From assembly GCF_013141725.1 (NCBI RefSeq), contig NZ_WHNZ01000012.1, positions 124,001-188,000 of the forward strand: a stretch of DNA of 64,000 bases, written 5' to 3'. The notes below the pieces were generated by a model, which was not told the DNA's origin, made no database searches, and saw only the letters and a program-made list of their open reading frames with translations. A program made the position numbers and the translations under genes. Shown in pieces: positions 43,855 to 53,116 of this stretch (position 1 is the first letter of the stretch; every line of letters begins with the position of its first letter). This DNA is from Paenibacillus planticolens. GTDB taxonomy: Bacteria > Bacillota > Bacilli > Paenibacillales > NBRC-103111.

Positions 43855-44460
43855 TTAGAGTTTGGACATGAGTAATTCCATTAACTGCTGCTCCACACTG
43901 ATCCCCATGCTTTTAGGATCCAACTGGTTCTCTGCATGCTCACGGTCAATGAAGTCTGACTCTGTCTGCCGATCCGTTTTTCGTATTTGCATAAAAGCTT
44001 TAACTCGTTTCTCCCGTTCCTCTGAGGAGAGCACATCCCCCTGATTGTCCATACGCTCTGCTAATCGCGCCTTCTCTTGCTTGGACTGTTCCTCAAGAAA
44101 AGTAATTTGTTCTAAAGTAAAACCGCCAAGGACCTGTTTGCGTTCGGATTCATTCATGCTTCCTTCGTTAATGCTTTTACGAACGATAGGAAGGATGGCC
44201 TCTGCTTGCTTGGCAGTTATCGACAAATTGGCATGCCGATCCATTCGAAGCAGTTCTTGAAATAACGTAACGAGCTGCATCTCCTTTAGATTTTGGACAT
44301 CTTCTGTGGGGCTTTCCTCTGGGAGCGTTTGCCCGGTCTTTGGAGTGGACGCGTCCAACGCCTGCGAAGCGTTAAGATCAGGCAGATGGGGCTGACAACC
44401 ACCCAACAGGAAGGAAATCAGCGTAAGTCCTAACGCCACTTTCCGAGTGTACTTCATCAT
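43855..44460 (-). CDS. Lipoprotein of unknown function, first gene of the export operon
   Basis: 201 residues from ATG 44460 (GGAGGTG, 8 bases upstream; a second ATG follows at once). Lipobox LLGGC puts the lipidated Cys at 21. The mature part is helical and highly charged with LSITAKQAEAILPIVRK and GFTLEQITFLEEQ, a pattern reminiscent of Spy/CpxP-like LTxxQ helices, though I would not assign it to that family. It lies 15 bases before the adaptor gene, after a hairpin terminator that separates it from the kinase gene. Confidence 0.75.
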   Translation of the reverse strand: MMKYTRKVALGLTLISFLLGGCQPHLPDLNASQALDASTPKTGQTLPEESPTEDVQNLKEMQLVTLFQELLRMDRHANLSITAKQAEAILPIVRKSINEGSMNESERKQVLGGFTLEQITFLEEQSKQEKARLAERMDNQGDVLSSEEREKRVKAFMQIRKTDRQTESDFIDREHAENQLDPKSMGISVEQQLMELLMSKL

Positions 44461-44476
44461 ACATACACCTCCAAGA

Positions 44477-44506
44477 CAAAAAATCCTGTCCAATAGGAAC
44501 AGGATA
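44477..44506 (-). terminator. Hairpin terminator (possible attenuator) before the lipoprotein gene
   Basis: Minus strand ATCCTGTTCC tatt GG(A)ACAGGAT followed by TTTTTT, with the next gene's GGAGGTG only about 5 bases after the T-run. There is no room for a promoter downstream of it. Confidence 0.75.
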
Positions 44507-44557
44507 CGAGCCAAACATGAAATAAGTTTGTTTAACTTGTAAAAAAATTGTGAATAC

Positions 44558-46012
44558 CTACATGATTCGCGGAAAAGTGACACGAAATTCGGTTCCTTCG
44601 CCTATCCGGCTGCGGGCTTGAATGGTGCCGTGCATCCCCGTTACCAGGTGTTTGACGATCGTCAGTCCAAGGCCCGTTCCCGTCGATACGTCGGATCTTG
44701 AGGTCCTTGCCTCATCCGCCTTATAGAAACGATCCCAAATGCGTGCTAATTCAGCCTCCGTCATACCGGTTCCGGTATCGCGAATGTACAGATGCACCTC
44801 ATGCTCCGACTGTTCCAAAGCTACGGTTAACGTTCCGCCTTTTGGCGTGAATTTTAAAGAATTATAAATCAAATTATGCACGATTTGCGCAAAACGGTCT
44901 GGATCTAACGGAACTTGAGCAGGCTCATTGTCCGGATTAGGAAGAATGAGATGCAGTGAAATTTCATTGACGGCAATCGGCGCCATCAACAACTCCAAAG
45001 ATTCTTCTAACGCTTCTGCGATATTTACCGGTCTTAAGCGGAACACATCGACGCCATTTTGGATCCGGGCAAGATCTAATAAATCCGTTACAAGACGCTG
45101 CAGACGCTGAACTTCTTGATCGCAAATGCGCAGATAATGCGAGTATTTCTCCTCGGGAATAATCTTATCGTTCATCGCCACAATGAAACCGCGAAGCGTT
45201 GTAAGCGGTGACCGGAGCTCGTGCGACACATTCGTCAGAAACTCCTGCCTCGTTCCTTCCCATTCCTCCAACTGCTCCACCATGAAATTGAAGCTGGCTG
45301 CAAGCTGGCCGACCTCGTCTTTTGAGGTAACCGGCACTCGGGTCGTGAAATCGCCATGCGCCAGCTCAAGGGCCGCACGATTCATTTGTTGAAGTGGCCC
45401 CGCTAGCTTTCGTGAAATAATATACAAAATGAAACCTACCGCCAGCAGTGAAAACAGAAGGGGAACCAGAATGTTGACACGTACAGCGGAAATAGCTTCA
45501 CTAATGTCTCCTGCCGGCAAATGCAAAATAATAACCATGGGTTGTCCATTAAATTGATACGGGGCATGGTACGTAAACAAATTAAGGGTTCTTCCATCCG
45601 GAGTCGGTAACGCGACCATGCCATATCCGCTGCGGCCATGCAGTCCATCGATAAACTGCGCGTCCATCTGTTTAGGAATCGTTCTGCCTTCGCTGTCCGA
45701 GGAACCGTTCAGAATGTTGCCTTTATCATCCACGAGCCAAACCTGCCCATTAATGCTTCGCCCCAAAATCCGCACGGTGTATTTCAATTCCCTTGTGGAA
45801 ATCGTACCGTCCTGAACGGAATTCATTAACCGGGTAACCTCGACATAGCGTTTTTGGAGCAGCTCGATTTTATCCTTGTAAAACAGATCCGTGAAATAAT
45901 AGTTCCAGAATAGGAACAATCCCGCAAAAAATAGCACACAGGTTGCCAGAAACGACAAGAAAATTTTCAGATAAAGACTGTTGTATTTCCCGACAAGCCA
46001 ACGCTTAAACAT
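44558..46012 (-). CDS. Sensor histidine kinase
   Basis: 484 residues from ATG 46012, which sits inside the end of the response-regulator gene (8-base overlap). Two membrane helices (about 18-40 and 160-182) flank an extracytoplasmic sensor domain of about 120 residues; HAMP (about 185-235), HisKA with the phospho-His in NVSHELRSPLTTLRGF, and HATPase_c with N-box NLIYNSLKFTP, DTGTGM and GTGLGLTIVKH follow. It phosphorylates the linked OmpR-type regulator; the stimulus is unknown. Linked genes suggest envelope stress or an exported toxic peptide. Confidence 0.95.
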   Translation of the reverse strand: MFKRWLVGKYNSLYLKIFLSFLATCVLFFAGLFLFWNYYFTDLFYKDKIELLQKRYVEVTRLMNSVQDGTISTRELKYTVRILGRSINGQVWLVDDKGNILNGSSDSEGRTIPKQMDAQFIDGLHGRSGYGMVALPTPDGRTLNLFTYHAPYQFNGQPMVIILHLPAGDISEAISAVRVNILVPLLFSLLAVGFILYIISRKLAGPLQQMNRAALELAHGDFTTRVPVTSKDEVGQLAASFNFMVEQLEEWEGTRQEFLTNVSHELRSPLTTLRGFIVAMNDKIIPEEKYSHYLRICDQEVQRLQRLVTDLLDLARIQNGVDVFRLRPVNIAEALEESLELLMAPIAVNEISLHLILPNPDNEPAQVPLDPDRFAQIVHNLIYNSLKFTPKGGTLTVALEQSEHEVHLYIRDTGTGMTEAELARIWDRFYKADEARTSRSDVSTGTGLGLTIVKHLVTGMHGTIQARSRIGEGTEFRVTFPRIM

Positions 46013-46733
46013 GCTGAACCACCTCGAAAGAATAGCCGATGCCCCAAAGCGTCTGAATGTTCCACGTATCATGCTGTCCCAGCTTTTTGCGCAAATTTTT
46101 CACATGGGCGTCAACCGTTCGCGTACCGCCGGTAAAATCAAAGTTCCACACATAGCCGAGCAGATCTTCGCGCGTGAATACCCGGCTTGGATTGCTGGTC
46201 AGAAAATGCAGCAGTTCAATTTCCTTCGGCGTAAGCTCGATTCGTTTCCCCCCGACAGTTACCCGGTATTGGTCCAAATCAATGACAATATTTCCGATTT
46301 CCAGCGTTTTACGATTCGAATTTTGGGAATTCGACGTATCTGCCGGCATTTGAACCGTACGCCGCAGCACAGCCTTAATTCGGGCAATGAGCTCATTGGG
46401 ATCGAACGGCTTGACCAAGTAATCGTCAACACCCAGGTTAAACCCACGCAGCTTATCAATGGACTCCCCTTTGGCCGTCAAGAAAATGATCGGCGTTTGA
46501 TGCAGGGGAGCCTCCATCTTCCGAATCTTCTCACAAAGCTCATAGCCTGAAATATCCGGCAGCATGATGTCCAGCAGGACTAAGCTTGGTTTCTCTTCTA
46601 CAATTGTACGCAGCACGTCCTGCCCTCGCGGCAGCAAAATGGCTTCATAGTTCGAATGCTCCAGATATAATCTGACGACCTCTGCAATATTCGGTTCATC
46701 ATCTACGACAAGTACTTTTCCTTCCGAGCTCAC
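46005..46733 (-). CDS. OmpR-family response regulator
   Basis: 242 residues. Receiver domain with acidic pair DDE near residue 11, phospho-acceptor Asp55 in LLDIMLPD, Thr in LTAKGES and Lys in VKPF. C-terminal winged helix contains ELTPKEIELLHFL and RTVDAHVKNLRKKL. GTG start shares a base with the DUF309 stop. It probably controls the following lipoprotein/exporter operon; no binding site could be deduced. Confidence 0.96.
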   Translation of the reverse strand: MSSEGKVLVVDDEPNIAEVVRLYLEHSNYEAILLPRGQDVLRTIVEEKPSLVLLDIMLPDISGYELCEKIRKMEAPLHQTPIIFLTAKGESIDKLRGFNLGVDDYLVKPFDPNELIARIKAVLRRTVQMPADTSNSQNSNRKTLEIGNIVIDLDQYRVTVGGKRIELTPKEIELLHFLTSNPSRVFTREDLLGYVWNFDFTGGTRTVDAHVKNLRKKLGQHDTWNIQTLWGIGYSFEVVQHV

Positions 46734-47263
46734 TAGGCGCCACCCTTTTCCTTACGGATTTGCTGTTGTCTTGCTCTTTCCTCGATCACATCTGTTCGAT
46801 CTCTTCGCGTATGCTTCTGGATCAACTCGACATCGTCCATCCGGCTCGGCGCCTGCCAAGTAAGCCCTTTTCGTCCACATTCGGACAGGCATAACGCAAT
46901 TAACTCCGAATCTGCAAGCGGCAGATTAATATCCTGATACAGGTAGCCATCGCGTTCAATTGAAGCCCAGGTATCCCCTATCAGCTGTACTAGCTTCTCC
47001 GCATCGAGCCCCAAAGATTGCACATGTTCGGCTTGCGCATTTCGCTCTGCGCTTTGCAGCATTTTCACAGCACCCGTACGGTTGCCTCTGCGAATATGAT
47101 ACATCCCCACGGCAATCTGAATCAGCGCCACATAGGTTCTGCTGCGTTCATCCGCCGGATGCTCCTTCCAAAATTCTTCCATCACTTCATGACATTCAAA
47201 ATAATCCCGCTCCGCATGAAAATACAATAAGTATTCGATGTATGCTTCCGGAAACTGATTCAT
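46733..47263 (-). CDS. DUF309 domain protein
   Basis: 176 residues from ATG 47263 (GGAGG, 8 bases upstream; a longer frame would begin in the ribosome site). The DUF309 signature YFHAERDYFECHEVMEEFWK is near the N-terminus, followed by a helical region with RTYVALIQIAVGMYHIRRGN. The His/Glu pairs could bind metal. Function of the family is unknown. It is the first gene of the two-component unit, sharing one base with the response-regulator start. Confidence 0.87.
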   Translation of the reverse strand: MNQFPEAYIEYLLYFHAERDYFECHEVMEEFWKEHPADERSRTYVALIQIAVGMYHIRRGNRTGAVKMLQSAERNAQAEHVQSLGLDAEKLVQLIGDTWASIERDGYLYQDINLPLADSELIALCLSECGRKGLTWQAPSRMDDVELIQKHTRRDRTDVIEERARQQQIRKEKGGA

Positions 47264-47443
47264 AGGCCGTTCCTCCATTTTGTTCTGATCACGATAATGA
47301 CTATGTATACCTCATGTTACTCGAAAGTTGTTCCATCGTCCAACATCGGATTGCTTTATATTGCATTTCTACCATTTTCCATCGCAACCATTCTATCGTC
47401 CGGTACGTCCAATTAAGTAGTTTAATAGAAAGAGGCGTGATAC

Positions 47444-49366
47444 ATGAAGATCGGAAAATGGATGCTCACCGGCAGCCTGTTGTTGTCAATGACGATACCT
47501 CAGGCCGTTCTTGCAGCAGGTGCAGCTAACGGAACAACAGACAAAACAACGAAATACCGCGTTTATCAGTATAATCAAGTACTCATGGAGTTTGCCAACT
47601 ATAAACAAGCCGAAGCGTTTGCCAGAGGCTTTTCCAATAGTTATGTGGAGGAGATTGGCACTCGCAAATGGCTGTGGAACAACTTCCCCCGATATCAAGT
47701 GTATCAACTAGACGCCACACTGCCCGAATGGCAATTTGCTTCGCTGGATGCGGCCATTGCCGAAGCTAAGAAATGGTCTAATGCCAGTGTTCGCGATCTC
47801 CAGTCCACCGGTTGGGTGTGGAACAATTACCCCCGGTTTCAAGTGTATCAAAATGAAATTACACTGGATTCGTGGAAATTTCAAACCCTAAATGATGCCA
47901 TTGCCGAAGCGAAAAAATGGGGTGGCGCTCACATTATCGATTTGAACAATCGCAAATGGGTCTGGGACAACATCTCGGACGACGATAAGAAATCGCTGCG
48001 CACCGGCGAACTGATGTATAAGGTGTTTCAAGGCACATTTTCCGCTGACAATTGGGAGTTTGCCTCGCTGGAAGATGCGGTAAATGAAGCCTTGAAATGG
48101 GGCAACTCAACCGTTGTCAATAAAAACACGAAAAAAACGGTCTACAGCAATCTTAAAACTTATAAAGTATTCCAAAATGACACCTTCCTTCAGGATTTCA
48201 CTTCATTAGATGAAGCCGCTGACTATGCAAAGCTCTGGGGACACGCCTCCATTTTTATGGATGGCCACAAAATTTGGAACAATTATGCATCTTATCAAGT
48301 ATTTCAAAACGCCTCGCTTATCGGTGAATACAAAAATCTTCCCGACGCGCTAAACTACAGTGTGCAGTACAGCAACAGCTCCATTCAAACGCTTGAACAC
48401 CGCATATTGTGGGATAATCTTAAAAAACTGCAGGTTTGGGGCTGGAACGGTCTGTCCGGCGGCGATAGCATCAAATCTCAGGTGAACAACACCATCGGGC
48501 TTGACGTGGATTCGCCGAGCTATTTCGAACTTGCAGATGCTGCGGGCAATCTCAAAGACAGCTCTAATCCGGATACCGTCAATTGGCTGCAAAAAAACGG
48601 CTACACTGTGTACCCGCTTGTCTCCAACCAGTTCAATGCGAGCTTGACGACACAATTCCTTGCCGACAGTGCTGCTCAAGATAAATTCATCAAAAGTTTG
48701 GTGGATCGTTCCGTACAACTTGGCGTTCCCGGCATCAATATCGATTTCGAGAGCTTGGCAGGGTCGGATCGCAACGCATTCACGGCTTTCATTTCCAAGT
48801 TAACGACATACGCCCACTCACGCAGTCTCGTTATTTCCATCGATCTTCCGCGCGGCAGCGTCAAATGGAACCATCTATCCGCCTTTGATCATGAGAAGCT
48901 CGGCGGCATCGTGGATTACGTCGTCATTATGGCTTATGACCAGTTCTATCGCGGCAGCACATCCGCCGGCTCAGTTGCCGGTCTTCCGTGGACGGACGGA
49001 GGCATTCAAGAATTTCTCTCGTACGGCATCCCCCGGGACAAAATCATCCTGGGCATTCCTTACTATGTACGCGAATGGAAGCTTGATTCGGCTGGCGCGC
49101 TGCAAAGCAACCGGACCGTGCTGATGAAGGATATTCCCGCTTTACTCGCTTCCAAAACCGTTAAGCAAACTTGGGATAGCACCTTCGGGCAATACCGAAT
49201 GGAGTACCAAGAAGGCGGATTCACCTATGTATTTTGGATGGAAGATGCCTCTACCGTCAAAGCCCGCTTGGATATCGCGAAAAAGTACGACATTGCTGGT
49301 GTCGCGGCTTGGCGGCTTGGCTATGATCAGTCGGACTTATGGACGATGATTTTGCAGAATAAATGA
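47444..49366 (+). CDS. Secreted GH18 family glycosidase with six N-terminal repeats
   Basis: 640 residues. Signal peptide ends near residue 25 (AVLAAGA). Six repeats of about 45-50 residues fill 37-325, each with Y.V[YF]Q, then F.SL..A...A..W, and ending in a W.NN-like stretch. The catalytic domain (326-640) is of the GH18 YaaH/SleL type: PGINIDFESL supplies Asp434 and the catalytic Glu436, VDYVVIMAYDQF the substrate Tyr, and AGVAAWRLG the C-terminal Trp. The Asp normally opening DxxDxDxE is replaced by Pro, as in several spore-lytic relatives. It would cut a GlcNAc- or cortex-type polymer; the repeats are probably wall-binding. Confidence 0.88.
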   Translation: MKIGKWMLTGSLLLSMTIPQAVLAAGAANGTTDKTTKYRVYQYNQVLMEFANYKQAEAFARGFSNSYVEEIGTRKWLWNNFPRYQVYQLDATLPEWQFASLDAAIAEAKKWSNASVRDLQSTGWVWNNYPRFQVYQNEITLDSWKFQTLNDAIAEAKKWGGAHIIDLNNRKWVWDNISDDDKKSLRTGELMYKVFQGTFSADNWEFASLEDAVNEALKWGNSTVVNKNTKKTVYSNLKTYKVFQNDTFLQDFTSLDEAADYAKLWGHASIFMDGHKIWNNYASYQVFQNASLIGEYKNLPDALNYSVQYSNSSIQTLEHRILWDNLKKLQVWGWNGLSGGDSIKSQVNNTIGLDVDSPSYFELADAAGNLKDSSNPDTVNWLQKNGYTVYPLVSNQFNASLTTQFLADSAAQDKFIKSLVDRSVQLGVPGINIDFESLAGSDRNAFTAFISKLTTYAHSRSLVISIDLPRGSVKWNHLSAFDHEKLGGIVDYVVIMAYDQFYRGSTSAGSVAGLPWTDGGIQEFLSYGIPRDKIILGIPYYVREWKLDSAGALQSNRTVLMKDIPALLASKTVKQTWDSTFGQYRMEYQEGGFTYVFWMEDASTVKARLDIAKKYDIAGVAAWRLGYDQSDLWTMILQNK

Positions 49367-49382
49367 TGGGTTAAGATAGTAA

Positions 49383-49431
49383 TAAGGGGCTATCCATTGG
49401 GTCATTCTAGACCCTTTGAGATAGCCCCTTT
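49383..49431. terminator. Terminator after the GH18 gene
   Basis: AAGGGGCTATC ... GATAGCCCCTT stem with an inner GGGTC/GACCC hairpin and T-rich tail. Confidence 0.85.
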
Positions 49432-49447
49432 CTATTGCGGCTTGCTT

Positions 49448-49663
49448 TCACAGCAGCCCCCATTCGTTAAACGTCGTTGCCGTTCCGCAGTCTGCACAGA
49501 ACTTCGCGTCCGCTTTATTAACCTTAGAACAGCCCTTGTGCATCAACGTTTTTTCCTTCGTACAACGGTTTTTAAGCGGCGCTCCGCATTTGATGCAGTA
49601 TCTTTCCTCTTTGTCGGCGACATATTTGCATCGGACACACTGCTGAAATTCCTTCTCGGCCAT
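49448..49663 (-). CDS. Double zinc-ribbon small protein
   Basis: 71 residues from ATG 49663 (AAGGTG upstream). Cys pairs CVRC ... CIKC form one ribbon and CSK/CADC the second, like zinc-ribbon domains that mediate protein or nucleic-acid contacts. No enzyme domain. Role unknown. Confidence 0.78.
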   Translation of the reverse strand: MAEKEFQQCVRCKYVADKEERYCIKCGAPLKNRCTKEKTLMHKGCSKVNKADAKFCADCGTATTFNEWGLL

Positions 49664-49826
49664 TGCTTCACCTTCTTGAAGTAGGTTTCCTCTACTCCAA
49701 GTATATGACGGTATTCCAGCGAATGGTGATATCGGGACTTCACACATTTTCCATTTTCTTCTGGTGCCCATGTATAAAAACAGCTCTTTTTACCCCACCC
49801 TATGAGGTAAAGGAGGTGAATGAACC

Positions 49827-49985
49827 ATGGCAAAAGATGTACTTTGTGAAGTTAATTCTTGCAAACATTGGGCAAATGGCAATAAATGTAATGCATCCTC
49901 GATTTATGTCGTGAGCCACCACGGCAGCAATCAAGCGCGCAATTCTGAAGAAACCGACTGCAAAACGTTTGAATCTAAAATTTAA
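49827..49985 (+). CDS. DUF1540 small Cys-rich protein
   Basis: 52 residues, with AGGAGGTGA 8 bases before ATG and a terminator 36 bases after the stop. Four Cys (7, 12, 21, 45) in the order C-x4-C-x8-C...C match the DUF1540 family of Firmicutes, which is often found in sporulating species. The four Cys may bind a metal. Function unknown. Confidence 0.82.
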   Translation: MAKDVLCEVNSCKHWANGNKCNASSIYVVSHHGSNQARNSEETDCKTFESKI

Positions 49986-50020
49986 CGCGATCACCACGTT
50001 AAGACTATCATGCAGGAAAG

Positions 50021-50045
50021 AAGAGGCCCAGAGGGCCTCTTTTTG
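50021..50045 (+). terminator. Terminator of the DUF1540 gene
   Basis: AGAGGCCC aga GGGCCTCT followed by TTTTTG. Confidence 0.92.
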
Positions 50046-50067
50046 TCTCTCTACTCCTATTGTAACC

Positions 50068-50086
50068 AATAATGATAATTATTATC
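50068..50086. promoter_or_regulatory. Fur-box-like palindrome at convergent gene ends
   Basis: AATAATGATAATTATTATC matches the 19-bp Fur consensus at 17 positions, but sits between a terminator and the stop of yyaL, not at a promoter. Confidence 0.4.
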
Positions 50087-52163
50087 ATCGATTCTCCGAA
50101 AGAATTTCGAGGTCTTCCAAGTCCTGTGTCGGCGCTTGGCAGGCAAAGTTCTGGCACACATAAGCCGTCGCGCGCCCTCCGAGCGGCAGCTTGTCCTGCA
50201 CGAGCGGAATCAGCGTGCGCACTTCTTCACCCTCAACGCCCGGCGGGTGAAGAATCAGCAGCGCATTCGGCAGGAACTGCCGCTGCACCGTGCGCAGCAT
50301 GTGCTGCGTCTGCGGCTTCGCCGGGTCGCCGGCGATGACGATTTCGCTGGCTTCGCCAAATGCGAAATCGATCGCGGCCAGCATGAGCGCATGCCCCGGC
50401 GGGTAAGACGCAACAGCTCCGGCGAACGCCTGGAGCTGTATATCAGCTGCCTGCGACAGCTTCGCGTCGTAGGTCAACCTGGCCAGCCGCTGCAGGTTCA
50501 GCGCGGCTGCGCCGTTGCCCGACGGCATCGCGCCGTCGTAGATCTCTTTGGGGCGGGTGAGCAGCTGTTCGGCATCGCTGCCGTAGAAGAAGAGCCCGCC
50601 CTTCTCTTCATCTCCGAAGAGACGAAGCATCTCTGCGTTCAGCTGGACGGCCTCACGAAGATAGCGCAGCTCGAACGTTGCCTCGTACAGCTCGATCAAG
50701 CCCCAGACGAGGAACGCATAGTCGTCCACGTAGCCAAGAAAAGCCGCTTCGCCGTCCCGGTAGCGGGCCAGCAAACGCCCATCTTCGCGGCGCAGCTCGC
50801 GCAGCAGGAAATCCGCAGCTCGCGCGGCTGCCTCTGCGTAAGCCGGTTTGTCCAAGGCACGGGCGGCCTTGGACAGCGCAGCTATCATCAGACCGTTCCA
50901 CGCGGTCAGAATCTTATCGTCCTTGCCCGGATGTATGCGCTGTTCGCGGTGTGCGAACAGCTTGGCTCGGGCAAGCTCGATCCGCTGCTTCAGCTGATCC
51001 AGGGGGATCTGCTTCCGCTTGGCGAAAGACTCAAGCGTCATCCCGATGAGATTGGGGATGCTGTGCCCCTCAAAATTACCCTCCTCCGTAATATCAAACA
51101 ATTCGGAGAAGAGATCGCCTTCGTCGATACCAAGTACAACCTCTACCTCATCCGGTGTCCATACGTAGAATTTGCCTTCCTCGCCCTCCGAATCGGCATC
51201 CTCCGCCGAATAGAATGCGCCGCATTCATCCGTCATGTCCCGCAGCACATAAGTGATCGTCTGCTCAGCTACTTCCGCATACTTCAATTTGCCGGTCACC
51301 TGGTACGCTTCCGTATAGGTCATGATGAGCAGCGCATTATCGTAGAGCATCTTCTCAAAATGCGGCACGAGCCACTTATTGTCAACGGAATATCGCGCAA
51401 AACCAAATCCGATATGGTCGTACATGCCGCCGCGATGCATCATGTCTAACGTCTTTTCGACCATCTCGAGGGCGCGCTCATTTCCCGTTTTCTTATAGTA
51501 TCTGAGCAGGAAAGATAAATTGTGTGAGGTTGGAAATTTCGGCGAACTTCCAAACCCGCCAAACTCGGGATCAAAAGCCTCTTCGTACAGGCGAAAGGCT
51601 TCATGCAGCGTTTCTTCCGTCACTTCGCCGCCTGAACGGTGCTCCAGCAGACGATTTGTAGTCTCCTGCATCACCTGCTCCCCGACCTCGCGCACACGCT
51701 CGGCGTCTTCCCGCCATTTCCCCGCAAGCTGCGCGATAATTTCCACCATTCCGGCACGGTTATATTTGCGGCTGCGCGGGAAATACGTTCCTGCAAAGAA
51801 GGGCTTCTTTTCCGGAGTCAGGAACACCGTCAGCGGCCAGCCGCCTTGCCCCGTCATCGCTTGGCAAACAGCCATATAGATGTGATCGATATCCGGGCGC
51901 TCTTCGCGGTCTACTTTAATTGAAATGAAATCTTTGTTCAGCATGTCGGCAACGGTTTGGTCTTCGAAGGATTCGTGTGCCATTACGTGGCACCAATGAC
52001 AAGTGCTATAGCCAATAGATAAAAAAACTGGCTTATTTTCTTTTTTAGCTTTGTCAAAAGCCTCGTCCGACCAAGGGAACCAATCCACCGGATTGTACGC
52101 ATGCTGCAACAAATAAGGCGACTTTTCCTTGGCTAATCTATTGGGTTTGTTGTTCGTTGTCAT
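50085..52163 (-). CDS. yyaL: Thioredoxin-domain protein YyaL (DUF255)
   Basis: 692 residues. The N-terminal thioredoxin-like domain has [20 protein letters not shown] and the Cys pair in [11 protein letters not shown] (about 52-62); the rest is an (alpha/alpha)6-barrel like that of glucosaminyl epimerases, with [17 protein letters not shown] and [10 protein letters not shown]. The family is widespread, and a role in spore function has been suggested for relatives, but activity is not established. A frameshifted copy of its 5' end lies 2.1 kb upstream at 54237-54395. Confidence 0.93.
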   Translation of the reverse strand: MTTNNKPNRLAKEKSPYLLQHAYNPVDWFPWSDEAFDKAKKENKPVFLSIGYSTCHWCHVMAHESFEDQTVADMLNKDFISIKVDREERPDIDHIYMAVCQAMTGQGGWPLTVFLTPEKKPFFAGTYFPRSRKYNRAGMVEIIAQLAGKWREDAERVREVGEQVMQETTNRLLEHRSGGEVTEETLHEAFRLYEEAFDPEFGGFGSSPKFPTSHNLSFLLRYYKKTGNERALEMVEKTLDMMHRGGMYDHIGFGFARYSVDNKWLVPHFEKMLYDNALLIMTYTEAYQVTGKLKYAEVAEQTITYVLRDMTDECGAFYSAEDADSEGEEGKFYVWTPDEVEVVLGIDEGDLFSELFDITEEGNFEGHSIPNLIGMTLESFAKRKQIPLDQLKQRIELARAKLFAHREQRIHPGKDDKILTAWNGLMIAALSKAARALDKPAYAEAAARAADFLLRELRREDGRLLARYRDGEAAFLGYVDDYAFLVWGLIELYEATFELRYLREAVQLNAEMLRLFGDEEKGGLFFYGSDAEQLLTRPKEIYDGAMPSGNGAAALNLQRLARLTYDAKLSQAADIQLQAFAGAVASYPPGHALMLAAIDFAFGEASEIVIAGDPAKPQTQHMLRTVQRQFLPNALLILHPPGVEGEEVRTLIPLVQDKLPLGGRATAYVCQNFACQAPTQDLEDLEILSENR

Positions 52164-52221
52164 TGGGCATCACCTCCTTGTTGTTTGGATTATTTTCCAT
52201 ATATTACGTTTAGCGTACCTC

Positions 52222-52260
52222 AAGAAAAAGAAAACACCACACCTTATTAGTGACGTGGTG
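52222..52260 (-). terminator. Terminator of the FRG gene
   Basis: Minus strand CACCAC ... GTGGTG followed by TTTTCTTTTT (52222-52234 on the plus strand is A-rich). Confidence 0.7.
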
Positions 52261-52314
52261 GATATAATATCATTCTTGTATTTGAACTAATGTATAAAGC
52301 TTAACGTCAATTTG

Positions 52315-53061
52315 TTACTTCCATGCAGGTGGTATTAATAAATCATTTATATGTTGGGAAAGCCCTGCTAAATCTGGCATTATTGAGAAATGATTCATCC
52401 CTGTTACTTTAACAAAGTTAATAACATCATTTTTTAATGCAGAAGTTATTTCTAACGATTGGAGACCCAAACAATCATGTAGGTCATCTCCAAACTCTTT
52501 TTCTAATGATTTCAGAGTATTACCTTGAACAGTAAAGCATCCTTGCTGTGCAATGATTCTTTTATTATTTCTTGTAGGATAAATGGCAAACGACTTAACA
52601 TTATCATTTTGAAAAAATTCAGTATAGGAATAATTTGACTCTGTCGGAGTAATAATATGTTGTTTTTCAAGGGATAAGAGATTTAATTTCGATGGGTCTA
52701 GCAACCAAATTCTAGCAGGAAGTCTTTGTTCCCAACCTAAACATGCAAAATACAAAGCAACAGGCAAACTTTCCGACCAGTCGAGAAGTCGGGTCTTTAC
52801 GCCATGGTGTTGCATGGAGTATAGCATTCCCCATCCTAGCTCATTATCGTGAAGTAAATAACCTAAATTTTTATAATACATATACAACTGTTTTTCTAAA
52901 TCCAAGTATTGCTCTAAAGTGCCTTGGCCAGAAATCAATCTAAATAAGCCTGAATCAAGTGGAAATCCACCATTAACACCTCTATACCAAATAGGACCAT
53001 GTGCTTGTTGGGAGAAATTATGAATCTGATCTAAAAAATCTTTAAATGCAATTGAATACAC
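52315..53061 (-). CDS. FRG-domain protein
   Basis: About 248 residues from GTG 53061 (GGAGGTG is 9 bases upstream; TTG 53064 is an alternative). The FRG domain starts with IWYRGVNGGFPLDSGLFR, which carries the conserved Arg-Gly, then MQHHGVKTRLLDWSESLPVALYFA (the QHYGxPTRLLDWT-like core), and later SFAIYPTRNNKRIIAQQGCFTVQ. Cytosolic; no membrane segment. FRG proteins are often found in phage-defence neighbourhoods, but the biochemical activity is not established. AT-rich, divergent from the DGQHR gene with 55 bases between, so the two likely share a control region. Confidence 0.88.
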   Translation of the reverse strand: MYSIAFKDFLDQIHNFSQQAHGPIWYRGVNGGFPLDSGLFRLISGQGTLEQYLDLEKQLYMYYKNLGYLLHDNELGWGMLYSMQHHGVKTRLLDWSESLPVALYFACLGWEQRLPARIWLLDPSKLNLLSLEKQHIITPTESNYSYTEFFQNDNVKSFAIYPTRNNKRIIAQQGCFTVQGNTLKSLEKEFGDDLHDCLGLQSLEITSALKNDVINFVKVTGMNHFSIMPDLAGLSQHINDLLIPPAWK

Positions 53062-53081
53062 CAAAATGCACCTCCATGTGC

Positions 53082-53087
53082 TATAAT
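53082..53087 (+). promoter_or_regulatory. Candidate -10 element for the DGQHR gene
   Basis: TATAAT on the plus strand 30 bases before the DGQHR start; the matching -35 is weak. On the minus strand the same stretch reads TATTAT, so promoters of the two divergent genes may overlap. Confidence 0.45.
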
Positions 53088-53116
53088 ATACCAAAAAAGC
53101 AAAGTAGGGTATAGCT

